This document shows, one piece after another, positions 1 through 10,801 of a stretch of 64,000 bases of DNA; position 1 is the stretch's first letter, and every line of letters starts with the position of its first letter. Position numbers and translations under genes: made by a program. This DNA is from Piliocolobus tephrosceles (lineage: Eukaryota > Chordata > Mammalia > Primates > Cercopithecidae). The notes under the pieces are model-generated. The model was not told where the DNA came from, made no database searches, and was given only the letters and a program-made list of their open reading frames with translations. The stretch spans positions 115,922,150 through 115,986,149 of the forward strand of contig NC_045434.1 of the NCBI RefSeq assembly GCF_002776525.5, read 5' to 3'.

Positions 1-211
1 AGCTACTGCTCATGAGGCTGGAATAAAAGGACCTAAGAAAGAGACTTCTTCACCATGTCAAGACTGGTATTGAGATCTTTTTGGAGGAGTCATATCCTCA
101 AATCACAAGATGCCACATAAGATACGGAGGGGACTCAGTGGTATGACTTGCTACATTTTTTTTCTAGGTTTTAAGAGAAACTCATCCAAGGAGAGGGGAT
201 GTGCCTTAAAA
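1..211. other. unassigned left-edge DNA
   Basis: This stretch lies to the left of the first L1 insertion. I recognise no repeat family, reading frame or RNA gene in it. Confidence 0.4.
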
Positions 212-222
212 CTCACTTTACT

Positions 223-555
223 AGAACATAGATGAAGCTGGAAACCATCATTCTGAGCAAACTATCACAAGGACAGAAAACCAAACACCGCATGTTCTCA
301 CTCATAGGTGGGAACTGAGCAATGAGAACACTTGGACACAGGGTGGGGAACATCACACACCAGGGCCTGTTGTGGAATGGGGGGAGGAGGGAGGGATAGT
401 ATTGAGGGATATACCTAATGTAAATGACGAGTCGATGGATGCAGCACACCAGCGTGGCATATGTATACTTATTAATAAACCCGCACGTTGTGCACATATA
501 CCCTAGAACTTAAAGTATAAAAACAAACAAACAAACAAACAAACAAAAACAGAAA
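223..555 (+). mobile_element. L1 (L1PA-type) 3' end, severely 5'-truncated
   Basis: The sequence matches the last codons of L1 ORF2, the G-rich 3' UTR tract (GGGGGGAGGAGGGAGGG) and the terminal stretch ending CCTAGAACTTAAAGTATAA. It finishes in an (AAAC)n-patterned tail at about 520-550. Only the last few hundred bases of the roughly 6 kb element are present, as expected from incomplete reverse transcription. Candidate target-site duplications are CTCACTTTACT at 212-222 and CTCACTTTGCT at 559-569 (10 of 11 match). No coding capacity remains. Confidence 0.9.
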
Positions 556-1110
556 CACCTCACTTTGCTGTCCCTTGTATGAATGCTGGGGAGTCTGTTT
601 GTGTGAAGGTGCCTCTTCTGTGGCATTCCACTGCAAAGCTTCCAAGAGAGATGACAGGGAGGTTTGCAGGCTGATGAGTATTTCTTCCTGCTGCGATCAG
701 AAGGAATCAGATACTGGGGGCATATATGCAGGGGCTGGATGCTTGAGAAAATACACTGTGCTGAAGTCAGGTGCTGGAGAAAGCTGTACTCTTCAGGAAA
801 CTAGCAGGAAAGAAACTATGAACTTTGCATAAGCCAAGTTTTGTAGGAAGTGTGCATTGCAGGCACCTAGAGGTAGAGAAAACTGTGTAGATGAAAGAGC
901 CAAGTGCCGGAAAAAGCACACTCCTTAGAAATCTGGAAAGTAAGACACAGTGGCATCAGGAAGAAAAATCCCCCTCCTCCTCTGGTGTCTCTTGAGCACC
1001 CTCTACCAACATGGCTTAACATAGTGTCAGCTAGCAAAGGAAATATATTTATGAAACCTACCTCCATTATCCTGGAACAGTCAAAACAGCTGATTTTGAA
1101 GATGAAATTT
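556..1110. repeat. probable old interspersed repeat, family not recognised
   Basis: A less AT-rich block with loosely repeated CTGGAGAAAGCTG / CTGGATGCTTGAGAAAA phrases near 735-800 and a GAAAAATCCCCCTCCTCCTCTGG segment around 960-985. The wording resembles dispersed ancient repeats, but I cannot name the family. Short open frames occur (for example 575-832, plus strand). They have no recognisable domain and I do not call them genes. Confidence 0.3.
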
Positions 1111-2500
1111 AATTCATTTATACATTTGTTATGTGTTATAAATTGTAAGAATCTCTAAAAATAAAAGTAACTTGTCACTTATTGAATTGTTTTTATTGAG
1201 AAGACACTTCATAGAAAAACATCACAATAATTCTAGAAGTATTTGACATATGAAATAATTAGATGTGTTTTCTTTACTCCTACTTTGTATTATAAAATGG
1301 CCTTAAGATGAGAATAAAAAATGCTCTCTGTCTAAATTCAACAGATTTAAATATTTTGTCAATATGTTTTAGAAGGTACAAAAGAATAGATAGCAGGGGG
1401 AAAATGTGTGTCTTTAGGAGAGGACCACCAAGTTTATTTTTGAAAGAAAGGTGAAGAATGACAAAATAGTAGTATAACAGATGTTAAACAAAGTGTGAGT
1501 GTCATCTGGTCATGGACTTTGGTATTGTGATGTTGCAGTGAAATGTGAATTTTCTGGGTTATTGTTTATTACTAAATGTGGGCTAGTTACCAAAAGACAA
1601 GAATGAAACATGACAAAGAATATTCTTAAAATATCATAGGAAATTATTAAAGGCATATCAGTTTTTTCTTCCTGAAAAACACATAATAAGTAATCATCTC
1701 TGTCTTCTATTTTGTCCCAGGTTTCAAGTTATATTTTGCTATATAATAAAGCATTGTGGCCCAAACAACATCCCTATTGTATCAGCCAGCAGCCATTGTT
1801 CAACCAGAGGAGCAAAACCACTTGGCTATATATTATATATTTTTGTTGCAGGAAATCAGCCTCATACAATCACAGGAGGCTGTTAAAAAGCCTTTATAAT
1901 GCTTTTTGTATCCACATCTGATGTGTAATCTTGAAGTTGCAGGGTAAGCAATTGATAGATGTGAAGGGGGAATATCAAAGGCAGGCAGCAATGATTAAAT
2001 AAACTGGAACCCTAAACTGAAACCAGCCAGCCATTCCTCTTGCTTTTGACTTTGGTATTAAGAGTATCTTGCAGAAGCAGGGGCCTTGTGTCAGAAAACT
2101 GAACCTTTCCAAGGAGTCAGAAATGCTGATGAAAAGCAGAAGAATAGGTAGAGCAGTTGCAGATCCAGCTACTGCTTCATGGCATTGAAATGAGTCATCA
2201 GATCAACAAATTCGTGTATACGTGTCTCTGTGCATGTGTGACTTACACAGAGAACACACACACACACCCGAGAGGGAAGAGAGAGAGAGAAAGAGAGAGA
2301 TATTAAATGGTTGCTACCTTCCATTTACCCTCCAAATCTCCCAAGAACCTTCTCCCAACAATCTTCTAATGTGTCCAAATTAGAAACATACAAGATAGGA
2401 ACTTCTCAAAAGTTTAGCTCAGTCTAGTTAAGATGACACATAACACTTAACATGTGTTTTACATAACAGTAATCTTTAAAAATCAGACTATCAAATATGG
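1111..2500. other. unassigned AT-rich DNA with a small CA/GA microsatellite
   Basis: No gene or clear transposon was recognised. A short purine-pyrimidine microsatellite, (CA)n followed by (GA)n, lies at about 2255-2300. The rest is ordinary AT-rich sequence. Confidence 0.4.
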
Positions 2501-4570
2501 TGCTTTAGTCCTTTTTCACACTTCTATAAAGAACTGTGTGAGTCTGGGTAATGTATAAAGGAAAGATTAATTGACTCACATTTTAGCCTGGCTAGGGAGG
2601 CCTCAGGATATTTACCATCATGGCAGAAGGTGAAGGGGAAGCAAGGCACCTTCCTCACAACCCTTCCACCTAGGAGCCTATAAAATCAAAAGTAAATTAG
2701 TTACTTCCAAGACACAATGCAGGTACAAGCATTGGGTAAATATTCCTGTTCCAAATGGGAGGAATTAGCCAAAACAAAGGGGCTACAGGTCCCATGTGAT
2801 TCTGAAATCCATCTGGGGAGTCATGAAATTGTAAATATCCAAAATGATCTCCTTTGACTCCATGTCTCACATTCAGATCATGCTGATGCAAGAGATGAGC
2901 ACCTCAGGACCTTGGGCAGCTCCAACCCTGTGGCTTTGCAGGGTATAATGTCCCTCACAGCTGCTTTCACTGCTGGTGTTCAGTGTCTGTGGCTTTTCCA
3001 GGTGGAAAGCTGTCAGTAGATCTACTATTCTGGGTTCTGGAGAACAGTGGCCCTCTTCCCACAGCTCTAATAGGCAGTGCTCCAGTGAGTACTATGTGTG
3101 GGGGCTCCAGTCCCACATTTCCCTTTTGCCGTGTTCTAGCAGAAATTCTCCATGAGGGCTCCACCCCTGATGGTTTCTGCCTAGATGTCCAGAAATTTCC
3201 ATACAACTTCTGATATCTAGGTGTAGATTTCAAAAGCTCAATTCTTGTCTTCCATGCACTGGCAGGACCAACACCACACAAACTACCAAGGCTTGGGGCT
3301 TGCACCCCACTGAAGCAATGGCCCAAGCTGTACCTTGGCTCTTTTTAGCCATGACTGCAGCTGGAGTAGGTAGGACACAGAAAACCAAGTCCCTAGGCTG
3401 CACAGAGCAGCAGAGTCCAGGCCCATGAAATCATTTTTACCTCCTATACCTCAGGCCTGTGAGAGGAGAGGCTGCTGAGAAGGTCTCTGATATGCCCTGA
3501 TGTTTTCCCCATTGTCTTGGTGATTAACATTCTGTTCCTCATTATTTAGGCAAAGTCCTGCAGCTGGCTTGAATTTCTCCCGGAGAAAATTGTTTTTTCT
3601 TTTCCACCACATCATCCCACCGCAAATTTTTCAAACTTTTGTTCTCTGCTTCCCTTTTAAACATAAGTTCTAATTTCAAACCATTCCTTTGTTAATACAT
3701 AAAACTGAATGCTTTAAAGAGCACCTAGGTTACCTCTTGATTGCTTTGCTGCTTAGAAATTTCCTCTGCCAGGTACCTTAAATTATCTTTCTTAAGTCCA
3801 AGTTCCACAAATCTCTAGGGCAGGGTCAAAATGCCACCAGTGTCTTTGCAAAAGCATAGCAAGAGTCAGCTTTATTCCAGTTCCCAACAAGTCCCTCATC
3901 TCCATCTGAGGCCACCTAGGCCATTCATTGTTCATATCACTATCAGCATTTTGGTCAAAGTCATTCAACAAGTCTCAATGAAGTTCCAAATGTTTTCGTA
4001 TCTTCCTGTCTTCTGAGCCCTCCAAGTTTCTATGAAGTTTCAGACTTTCCACATTTTTTTTTGTCTTCTTTTGAGCCCTCCAAACTGTTCCAACCTCTGC
4101 CTGTTACCCATTTCCAATATCACTTCCATATTTATGGGTATCTTAATAGCAGTACACCACTTTATGTGGTATCAGTTTACTGTATTAGCTTGTTTACACA
4201 CTGCTATAAAGAATGATCTGAGACTGGGTATATAAAGGAAAGAGGTTTAATTGACCCACAGTTTAGCATGTCTGGGGGTGGGGGATCAGTAAATTTACAA
4301 TCACGGTGGAAGGCATAGGGGAAGCAAACAACCTTCACTAGGCGTCAGGAAGGAGAATGACCACAGGACGAACTAGCATACACTTATAAAACCATCAGAT
4401 CTCGTGAGAACTCACTATCATGAGAACAGCATGGGGGAAACTGGCCCCATGATCTAATTACCTCCACCTGGTCTCTCCCTTGACAAATAGGGATTTGGGG
4501 GATTTGGCGGATTCTGGGGATTAAAATTCAAGATGAGATTTGAGTGGAGACACAAAGCCTAACCACAGTA
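2501..4570 (-). mobile_element. MaLR (MST/THE1-type) provirus with a truncated 3' LTR
   Basis: On the minus strand this is LTR (about 4183-4570), internal region (about 2670-4182) and a partial LTR (2501 to about 2668). The LTR signatures are the reverse complements of the MaLR ends: TTTAGTCCTTTTTCAC at the left and CCTAACCACAGTA at the right. The internal part aligns by eye with the complete copy at 50784-53091. The 5-bp direct repeat TATGG flanks it exactly (2496-2500 and 4571-4575), a proper retroviral-type target-site duplication. Relative to the complete copy, roughly 330 bp is missing around 2668. This covers the U3 half of the 3' LTR and the adjoining internal end. MaLR elements are non-autonomous, and short internal frames such as 2967-3326 (minus) are not functional genes. 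Confidence 0.88.
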
Positions 4571-4575
4571 TATGG

Positions 4576-7500
4576 AATTTTTGTGCCATCAGAAAATTGA
4601 CTTTTAAAAACTATATATATTTATTTTTTTAATTGACAAACAATTGCTGGGTCTATTCACTGGGTAAATAAATGTGATTTTCTGATATATGTATATATCA
4701 TAGAGAGCTGACTTTTGCTTATTTCTTCATTGGTCAAATGTTCACCTGTTAATAAGTAGTTTTTAATATTGTTTTGTTGCTGTCAGAATTAGCATTTAAG
4801 CTCTCCTTCACAGGAAACTGCTACAGGGAGCATAACTGATTCATAGCCCCAGCTGCTTTTCTTTTGGAGTAATCATAATTTTGTTTCAAGGCCATGTATA
4901 ACCTGGCTTGCTCTCAACCAATAACTAAGCCCAATGTGGATACTAGTGCCAGTCCATTAGGACGGGATTCAGAACTTCTAAATTGAGCAATGTTAACTCA
5001 GGGAGTGCTTGTTTGCCTAGCGGAAACTTTCTTAGAAATGTGTTGTAGTCTAATATTCTTACCCAATGCTTCCCTTTCTGTCCCTTTCACTGGTAACAGA
5101 ACAGTATCATAAGCTGTTGTTTCTCCCTGCATACTCTTCTTTCTTTTATCCTTTGCAGGTAATCCCTCAAAAAAGTCTGTTACACATCAAATTCCTTTCT
5201 GTGCTGTTTAAATTATGCTAACTAGCTATTTTAATCAATAAATATTTAAATGTGTATAATAGCATTTTTGTAGAATACAAAAACCAAATAAGGAAACTCA
5301 ACAAGCTTACATTCCATTGTGGGACAAAAGGTATATAGAAGTGATCAAGTATATACAAGATAATAGTTCATCCTGTATCTTTCATAGAAAGTTTACGTCA
5401 TGAATACTTCTTGGAATTTTAAATTTGAAGAGTTCCAGTTACCTAATATGTATTTACCTAAATACTTCTGATATAGGAAGAGGGTCATTAAAGGACTTCA
5501 TAGGAAAAATAATTTTATACTATATTGTATGAAAATGTTGTAATTGTATTAAATTCTGAAATAAAAATGTTGAAAATATTTTAGATTCATAAGATAATAT
5601 AGAAAAACATAATTAGAAACATATTTGTATTACAGAAAAAAATGAATATTAATCTTGCTGTAATTTTTCACAAAATTTTGCAAAGTCATAAAAATAATTT
5701 CACAGCTGATATTAAGAAAGCAATCAGTAAAAATTCATTGTTGCATTAAATATTATTGATATTCTCAAATGTATTCCTTTATATTTACATATGTTCTGAA
5801 TTGTTGACTAAATCATCTCCTTCTAGGTTTTAGAATGTGTCTAACTCAGACAGGGTATCATTTGTTCATTAATAGTTCGAGCACAACACTAACGTCATTA
5901 AATCGTGCTTCTCCTGCAAAAATCTTGCTTCTCCTGCAAAAATCTTGCTTCAGATTGCAACCTATTCACATTCTCAGAATTTGAAAGATATCAAACAATA
6001 AATGAGACTAATTAAAAAAGATTTGACCTTACAAGTGGGGCTAAAAGATTAAATTACTAGAGAAGAGATGTTTGCTTTAGAGAATGTAATAAAAACTCAA
6101 TTCATCAGTGTGTTGTTTCATTTTTTACTTTTATTTACTCATCTATTATATGGATCATATATTAAATAGAAGGCTAGTTATATAGATCACTATAACTGTA
6201 GTATATGCACATTTTATGACAAAGTGTGATGCAAAATAAAAATATTTTATCTATTTAAATAAGCAAATATATTCATTTACAATTTTTTAACATTTCAAAT
6301 ATACATTGTGAAAATTTTACAAAATACAGAAAAAATTAAAGAATGTAAAACTGTCTAAAAATTCTATCCCTGATAAATAATTGTTATTGATATATTGATA
6401 TAAACTATAACATGTTGCAAATAACTTTCTATGTAACTAAATATTTTTCTGAAACATAATTATAATAGGTAAAATATTTCAGAAAAGATATTACAGATGT
6501 AAGACTGATATGAGATAAACATTCAATTATGATCATTTCATACTTTTTTTTTTTTTTAAGTTTTGGCAGTTTAGTCCTGTGATTTATGTGTGGGGGATGG
6601 GCATGGGGGATAAGAAATGGAACTTTGTATTCTAAATATTTAAATAGTTGTCTAATCATTTATATAATAATTCATTTTATCCTCAATGATAACATTTCCT
6701 ACTTTAGTAATATATAAAGATAGATTTACATGTTTTTGTCTATTTTTAAAATTATCTTAAGACAATTATTTTGGCAGTATTAAAACCTTTTCCTTATGGA
6801 AGTTTCATAGTACTTTTTTATAGTTGATAATGCGAATCATTCTATTTTTTTCAACAATATCTTGGCTACCTTTTTATATATAAGCTCCAGGAACATTTTA
6901 CAATTATGTAATCTGTTACAGATTCTGTTAATCATGCACTATAATTTATAAATTGGTTTAAAAATAATGAACATTTCTAATATATTTATTTTTCAAATCG
7001 GGATATTTGTGTGTTTCTTTACTTATCAAATTGTTATTTATGCACTTCAGTAAAATTTTAGTTTTCTTTATCCTGATCAAGAGCCTTTCCTACTAATTGT
7101 ATTTCTATTTATTTTACATTTTTTCATTGTTTCATACTTTAAAAAATATCATATTTAAACAGATATGTACTGTAATATTGGAATAACTGATTTGGGAATA
7201 CTTGGTTACATACTCGCAATCATCTTGGGTTCTTCAATTTTCTTTTTGTATTTTATTTTCTCTAGAATAACTCTAAAATCATTTGCAAATTATGATGATT
7301 TCTATTTTCTATACACACACACATAAGCACACACATTTCTTTTACTGTGTGTATAAATACATGTGTATGTTTTTATCTCTCTATATATCATTATACATAC
7401 AATTTTGTCATGTATTGCATTCAGCTATAATTTCCAGAAAAAGTGATAATTGCGAGAATGATTATTTTTGATATAATTCAGATATTACTGAGATTCCTTA

Positions 7501-7915
7501 ATGTTTCTTCATTAAATAAAATGTTCTCTACTGGCTTAAAAGAGAGCTTTAAATCATTTATGGGATTTACATTAATTTTTAAAGAATTCATTTTAAACAA
7601 AAATGAATACTGAATTATTTCTAAAACATTACAACTTCTATGATGTCTGCGATATTCCCATTTGCCTATTAATAAGATAATTTGTATTATTTTGTGATTT
7701 AAAGTTTTGTTTTGTCTCCTAGATTTGTTGGTCTGCTTATTTATTTATAATTTAACTTCAGTAATAATTTTATTCAAATGACCCACAAAAACATAAATGG
7801 TACTTATGTTGGTGATAATTTTTTCTCATCTGTCATCTCTTCCAAGTTTCATATCTCATCTTAAAATTCTGTTTTGTCTACCATTATATATCTATTTGAT
7901 TGCTATACAAAGAAT
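4576..7915. other. unassigned, strongly AT-rich DNA
   Basis: No gene, LTR or LINE could be assigned with confidence. It contains scattered poly(T) and TA-rich runs, a T-run at about 6544-6558 and a short CA-rich tract near 7313-7340. A 20-bp tandem duplication at 5904-5951 is listed separately. Confidence 0.45.
5904..5951. repeat. 20-bp tandem repeat, about 2.4 copies
   Basis: The unit CTTGCTTCTCCTGCAAAAAT occurs at 5904-5923 (one substitution, CG for CT) and 5924-5943. A partial third copy begins at 5944. It is a small local tandem duplication with no apparent function. Confidence 0.85.
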
Positions 7916-7942
7916 ATAATTTTCACAGTGCATGCGTGAAAG

Positions 7943-8552
7943 GTTCCTCAAGGATCTAGAACTAGATGTACCATATGACCCAGCCATCCCACTACTGGGT
8001 ATATACCCAAAGGATTATAAATCATGCTGCTATAAAGACACATGCACACGTATGTTTATTGCGGCACTATTCACAATAGCAAAGACTTGAAATCAACCCA
8101 AATGTCCATCAGTGACAGACTGGATTAAGAAAATGTGGCACATATACACCATGGAATACTATGCAGCCATAAAAAAGGATGAGTTTGTGTCCTTTGTAGG
8201 GACATGTATGCAGCTGGAAACCATCATTCTTAGCAAACTATCACAAGAGCAGATAACCAAACACCGCATGCTCTTACTCATAGGTGGGAACTGAACAATG
8301 ACATCACTTGGACTTGGGAAGGGGAACATCACACACCGGGGCCTATCATGGGGAGGGGGGAGGGGGGAGGGATTGCATTGGGAGTTATACCTGATATAAA
8401 TGATGAATTGATGGGTGCTGACGAGTTGATGGCTGCAGCACACCAACATGGCACAAGTATACATATGTAACAAACCTGCACGTTATGCACATGTACCCTA
8501 GAACTTAAAGTACAATAAAAAAATAAATAAAAATAAAATAAAAAATAAAAAA
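7943..8552 (+). mobile_element. young monkey-type L1, 3' end (about 0.6 kb)
   Basis: This is a 5'-truncated L1 that begins in the C-terminal part of ORF2 and runs through the 3' UTR to an A-rich tail (8516-8552). The 3' UTR has the poly-G tract and the doubled GATGGGTGCTGACGAGTTGATGG-type phrase that I associate with cercopithecoid L1. The ORF2 remnant reads to its natural stop apart from one in-frame TGA at 8088-8090, which replaces a tryptophan codon. Imperfect flanking repeats, ATAATTTTCACAGT at about 7916-7929 and TAATTTCACACAGT at 8554-8567, look like the target-site duplication. It is nearly identical, in inverted orientation, to the L1 at 9545-10283. Confidence 0.93.
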
Positions 8553-8569
8553 GTAATTTCACACAGTTA

Positions 8570-9471
8570 GAGTAACTAAGTCTTTGGTAGTTTTAATAAC
8601 CTTAGAGATAGCATTTACTTTTCTTGGTTAAGATGCCTGTTTTCACATTACCCTTCAAAATGGTAGCTGTGTGACAACAATAATTTATATTGCTTCATAA
8701 TAATATCTGCTCCATAGATTTGCTGAACAGATTACGAGAGATGTGTATGGAAAACATTTACTAACGTCCTCAATGAACGGCAGCTGTTATTAACATACAC
8801 CTCAGACTTAATCACAGTTCACCCTCTGGCCTCATATGTGGTCTGATGATGCTGAAGATAGGGAAGGATAGAACATCGAGAACATAAGGGACTTTAGAGA
8901 TAATCATTTGAACCTCTCTATTTTGTCGGAAAATAAACTAAGATTTAAAATAAATACACTATATTTAGGAAATTGTGTTCTTTTTTTATACATTTACTAA
9001 ATTGTGTTAAAAATCTATAGACAATATAGATTATTTCTCAAGAAAATTAAGGATAGGATGTTTAAAAATCATCGCATGAGAGAAACTGATGTATTCCACA
9101 GCTTATTAAATTTATCATCACTCAGCCAGAGTTAGTAGGTGTAGGTAAATTAAGAATTTTTGGTAACATCTAAGAATGTTTTAATGCGTTTTGCAATTTG
9201 GAAAATTGTTAAAAATTATAAGAAGAGAGAGAGACATCTTCTCCCTTCTTAATAAAGAAAAATATTAGTTCTGACTTTACCCTATATTGCTTGTGGGTAT
9301 ATGTTTAATTTAGTTGAATTGAACTGAAATAGCCATAGAATATAAAGTAACCAAAACTGTTTCCATAAGGGAAAAAAATTCTAGAAAGGAAAGGGAAAGT
9401 AACTCTACCATATATTTTAATAAATAGTATAATTAAGAATGCTGACAAATGAATATATGCTATTCTTAATT
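8570..9471. other. spacer between two inverted L1 tails
   Basis: AT-rich DNA without a recognised gene. A short stretch at about 8886-8960 (ACTTTAGAGATAATCATTTGAACC) vaguely resembles an ancient SINE-derived sequence, but I cannot assign it. Confidence 0.35.
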
Positions 9472-9486
9472 TATGTATTCATTTTT

Positions 9487-10283
9487 TTCATATTGTAGTT
9501 TATTTATTTTTATTTTAGTTTTTAATTGATGAATAAAATTGTATGTGTTTTTTTTTTTTATTTTTTTATTATACTTTAAGTTCTAGGGTACATGTGCATA
9601 ACGTGCAGGTTACATATGTATACATGTGCCATGTTGGTGTGCTGCAGCCATCAACTCGTCAGCACCCATCAATTCATCATTTATATCAGGTATAACTCCC
9701 CAGTGCAATCCCTCCCCCCTCCCCCCTCCCCATGATAGGCCCCAGTGTGTGATGTTCCCCTTCCTGAGTCCAAGTGAGCTCATTGTTCAGTTCCCACCTA
9801 TGAGTGAGAACATGCGGTGTTTGGTTTTCTCTTCTTGTGATAGTTTGCTAAGAATGATGGTTTCCAGCTGCATCCATGTCCCTACAAAGGACGCAAACTC
9901 ATCCTTTTTTATGGCTGCATAGTATTCCATGGTGTATATGTGCCACATTTTCTTAATCCAGTCTGTCACTGATGGACATTTGGGTTGATTCCAAGTCTTT
10001 GCTATTGTGAATAGTGCCGCAATAAACATACGTGTGCATGTGTCTTTGTAGTAGCATAATTTATAATCCTTTGGGTATATACCCAGTAGTGGGATGGCTG
10101 GGTCATATGGTACATCTAGTTCTAGATCCTTGAGGAATCGCCATACTGTTTTCCATAATGGTTGAACTAGTTTACAATCCCACCAACAGTGTAAAAGTGT
10201 TCCTATTTCTCCACATCCTCTCCAACACCTGTTGTTTCCTGATTTTTTAATGATTGCCATTCTAACTGGTGTGAGATGGTATC
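9487..10283 (-). mobile_element. young monkey-type L1 3' end with candidate 3' transduction
   Basis: The L1 body on the minus strand runs from 10283 down to about 9562, with its A-tail (T-run on the plus strand) at about 9550-9562. A 15-bp perfect direct repeat, TATGTATTCATTTTT, lies at 9472-9486 and 10284-10298. The left copy is not next to the L1 A-tail. About 60 bp of non-L1 sequence (about 9489-9549) lies between them. On the minus strand that segment ends with AATAAA (9499-9504), then about 10 bases, then a short A-run. This is the layout of a 3' transduction, in which read-through transcription ends at a downstream genomic poly(A) signal. Confidence 0.9.
9787..10283 (-). pseudogene. L1 ORF2 C-terminal fragment with intact cysteine motif
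   Basis: This open frame, with no internal stop, encodes the last roughly 160 residues of L1 ORF2 protein, the reverse transcriptase/endonuclease protein of LINE-1. Near its start it holds the C-terminal cysteine-rich motif CWRGCGEIGTLLHCWWDC (C-x3-C-x7-H-x4-C), then the DPAIPLLGIYPKDY and MWHIYTMEYYAAIKKDEF segments, ending ...SLIGGN. The endonuclease and reverse-transcriptase domains are absent because the insertion is 5'-truncated, so the product cannot support transposition. An intact frame indicates a recent insertion. Confidence 0.92.
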
Positions 10284-10308
10284 TATGTATTCATTTTTGA
10301 AATCTACA

Positions 10309-10708
10309 TGGTGACTATAACGTTAATTTTATGTCAGTGTGGCTGGATCATGGTGACAAGATATTTTATTACATGTTATTCTGGATGTGCCTGTGAAGGT
10401 GTTTTGTGGAAGAAATTCATATCTTACTTGGTGAATTTTGAGTGTAGCAGATTGCCTTCATAATGTGGTTGGACCTCATCTGAACAGTTGAAATCCTTAA
10501 TAGAACAAAGATCCCACCCTTCCCTTGGAACAAGAAAGAATCCTGCCAGTAAACTGCCTTCGAACCCCCACTGTAGCTCATCCTGGGTCTCTAGCCTACT
10601 GTCTTACTCCACAGGTTTTACTTTCAAACTTTCACAATCATGTGAGCCAATTCCTTAAAATCAATCTTAATTTTCCTCTCTCTCTTTCTATGCACACATA
10701 CACACATA

Positions 10709-10764
<56 letters not shown>

Positions 10765-10801
10765 GTTGTTCCTGTTTCTTGGGAATATCCTGACTAAAAC
10801 A
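10309..10801 (+). mobile_element. ERVL-type LTR (MLT2-like), diverged
   Basis: The segment begins TGGTGACTATAACGTTAATTTTATG, a decayed form of the TGTGATGGTTAATTTTATG start of MLT2-like LTRs. It proceeds through AGATTGCCTTCATAATGTGG and TCATGTGAGCCAATTCCTTA and ends near TCCTGACTAAAACA. A CT/CA microsatellite has grown just after the AATAAA-like region near its 3' end. The subfamily is uncertain. The adjacent L1 inserted directly to its left. Confidence 0.65.
10709..10763. repeat. (CT)n(CA)n microsatellite
   Basis: About 16 bases of CT repeat pass directly into about 40 bases of uninterrupted CA repeat. The tract lies inside the 3' part of the ERVL-type LTR. The length is probably polymorphic. 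Confidence 0.95.

Noticed and set aside
8159..8562. Minus-strand frames of 77-104 aa opposite the L1 tail
   Set aside because: They are antisense shadows of the young L1 3' end. The same false frames recur at 9626-9922 and 213-497.
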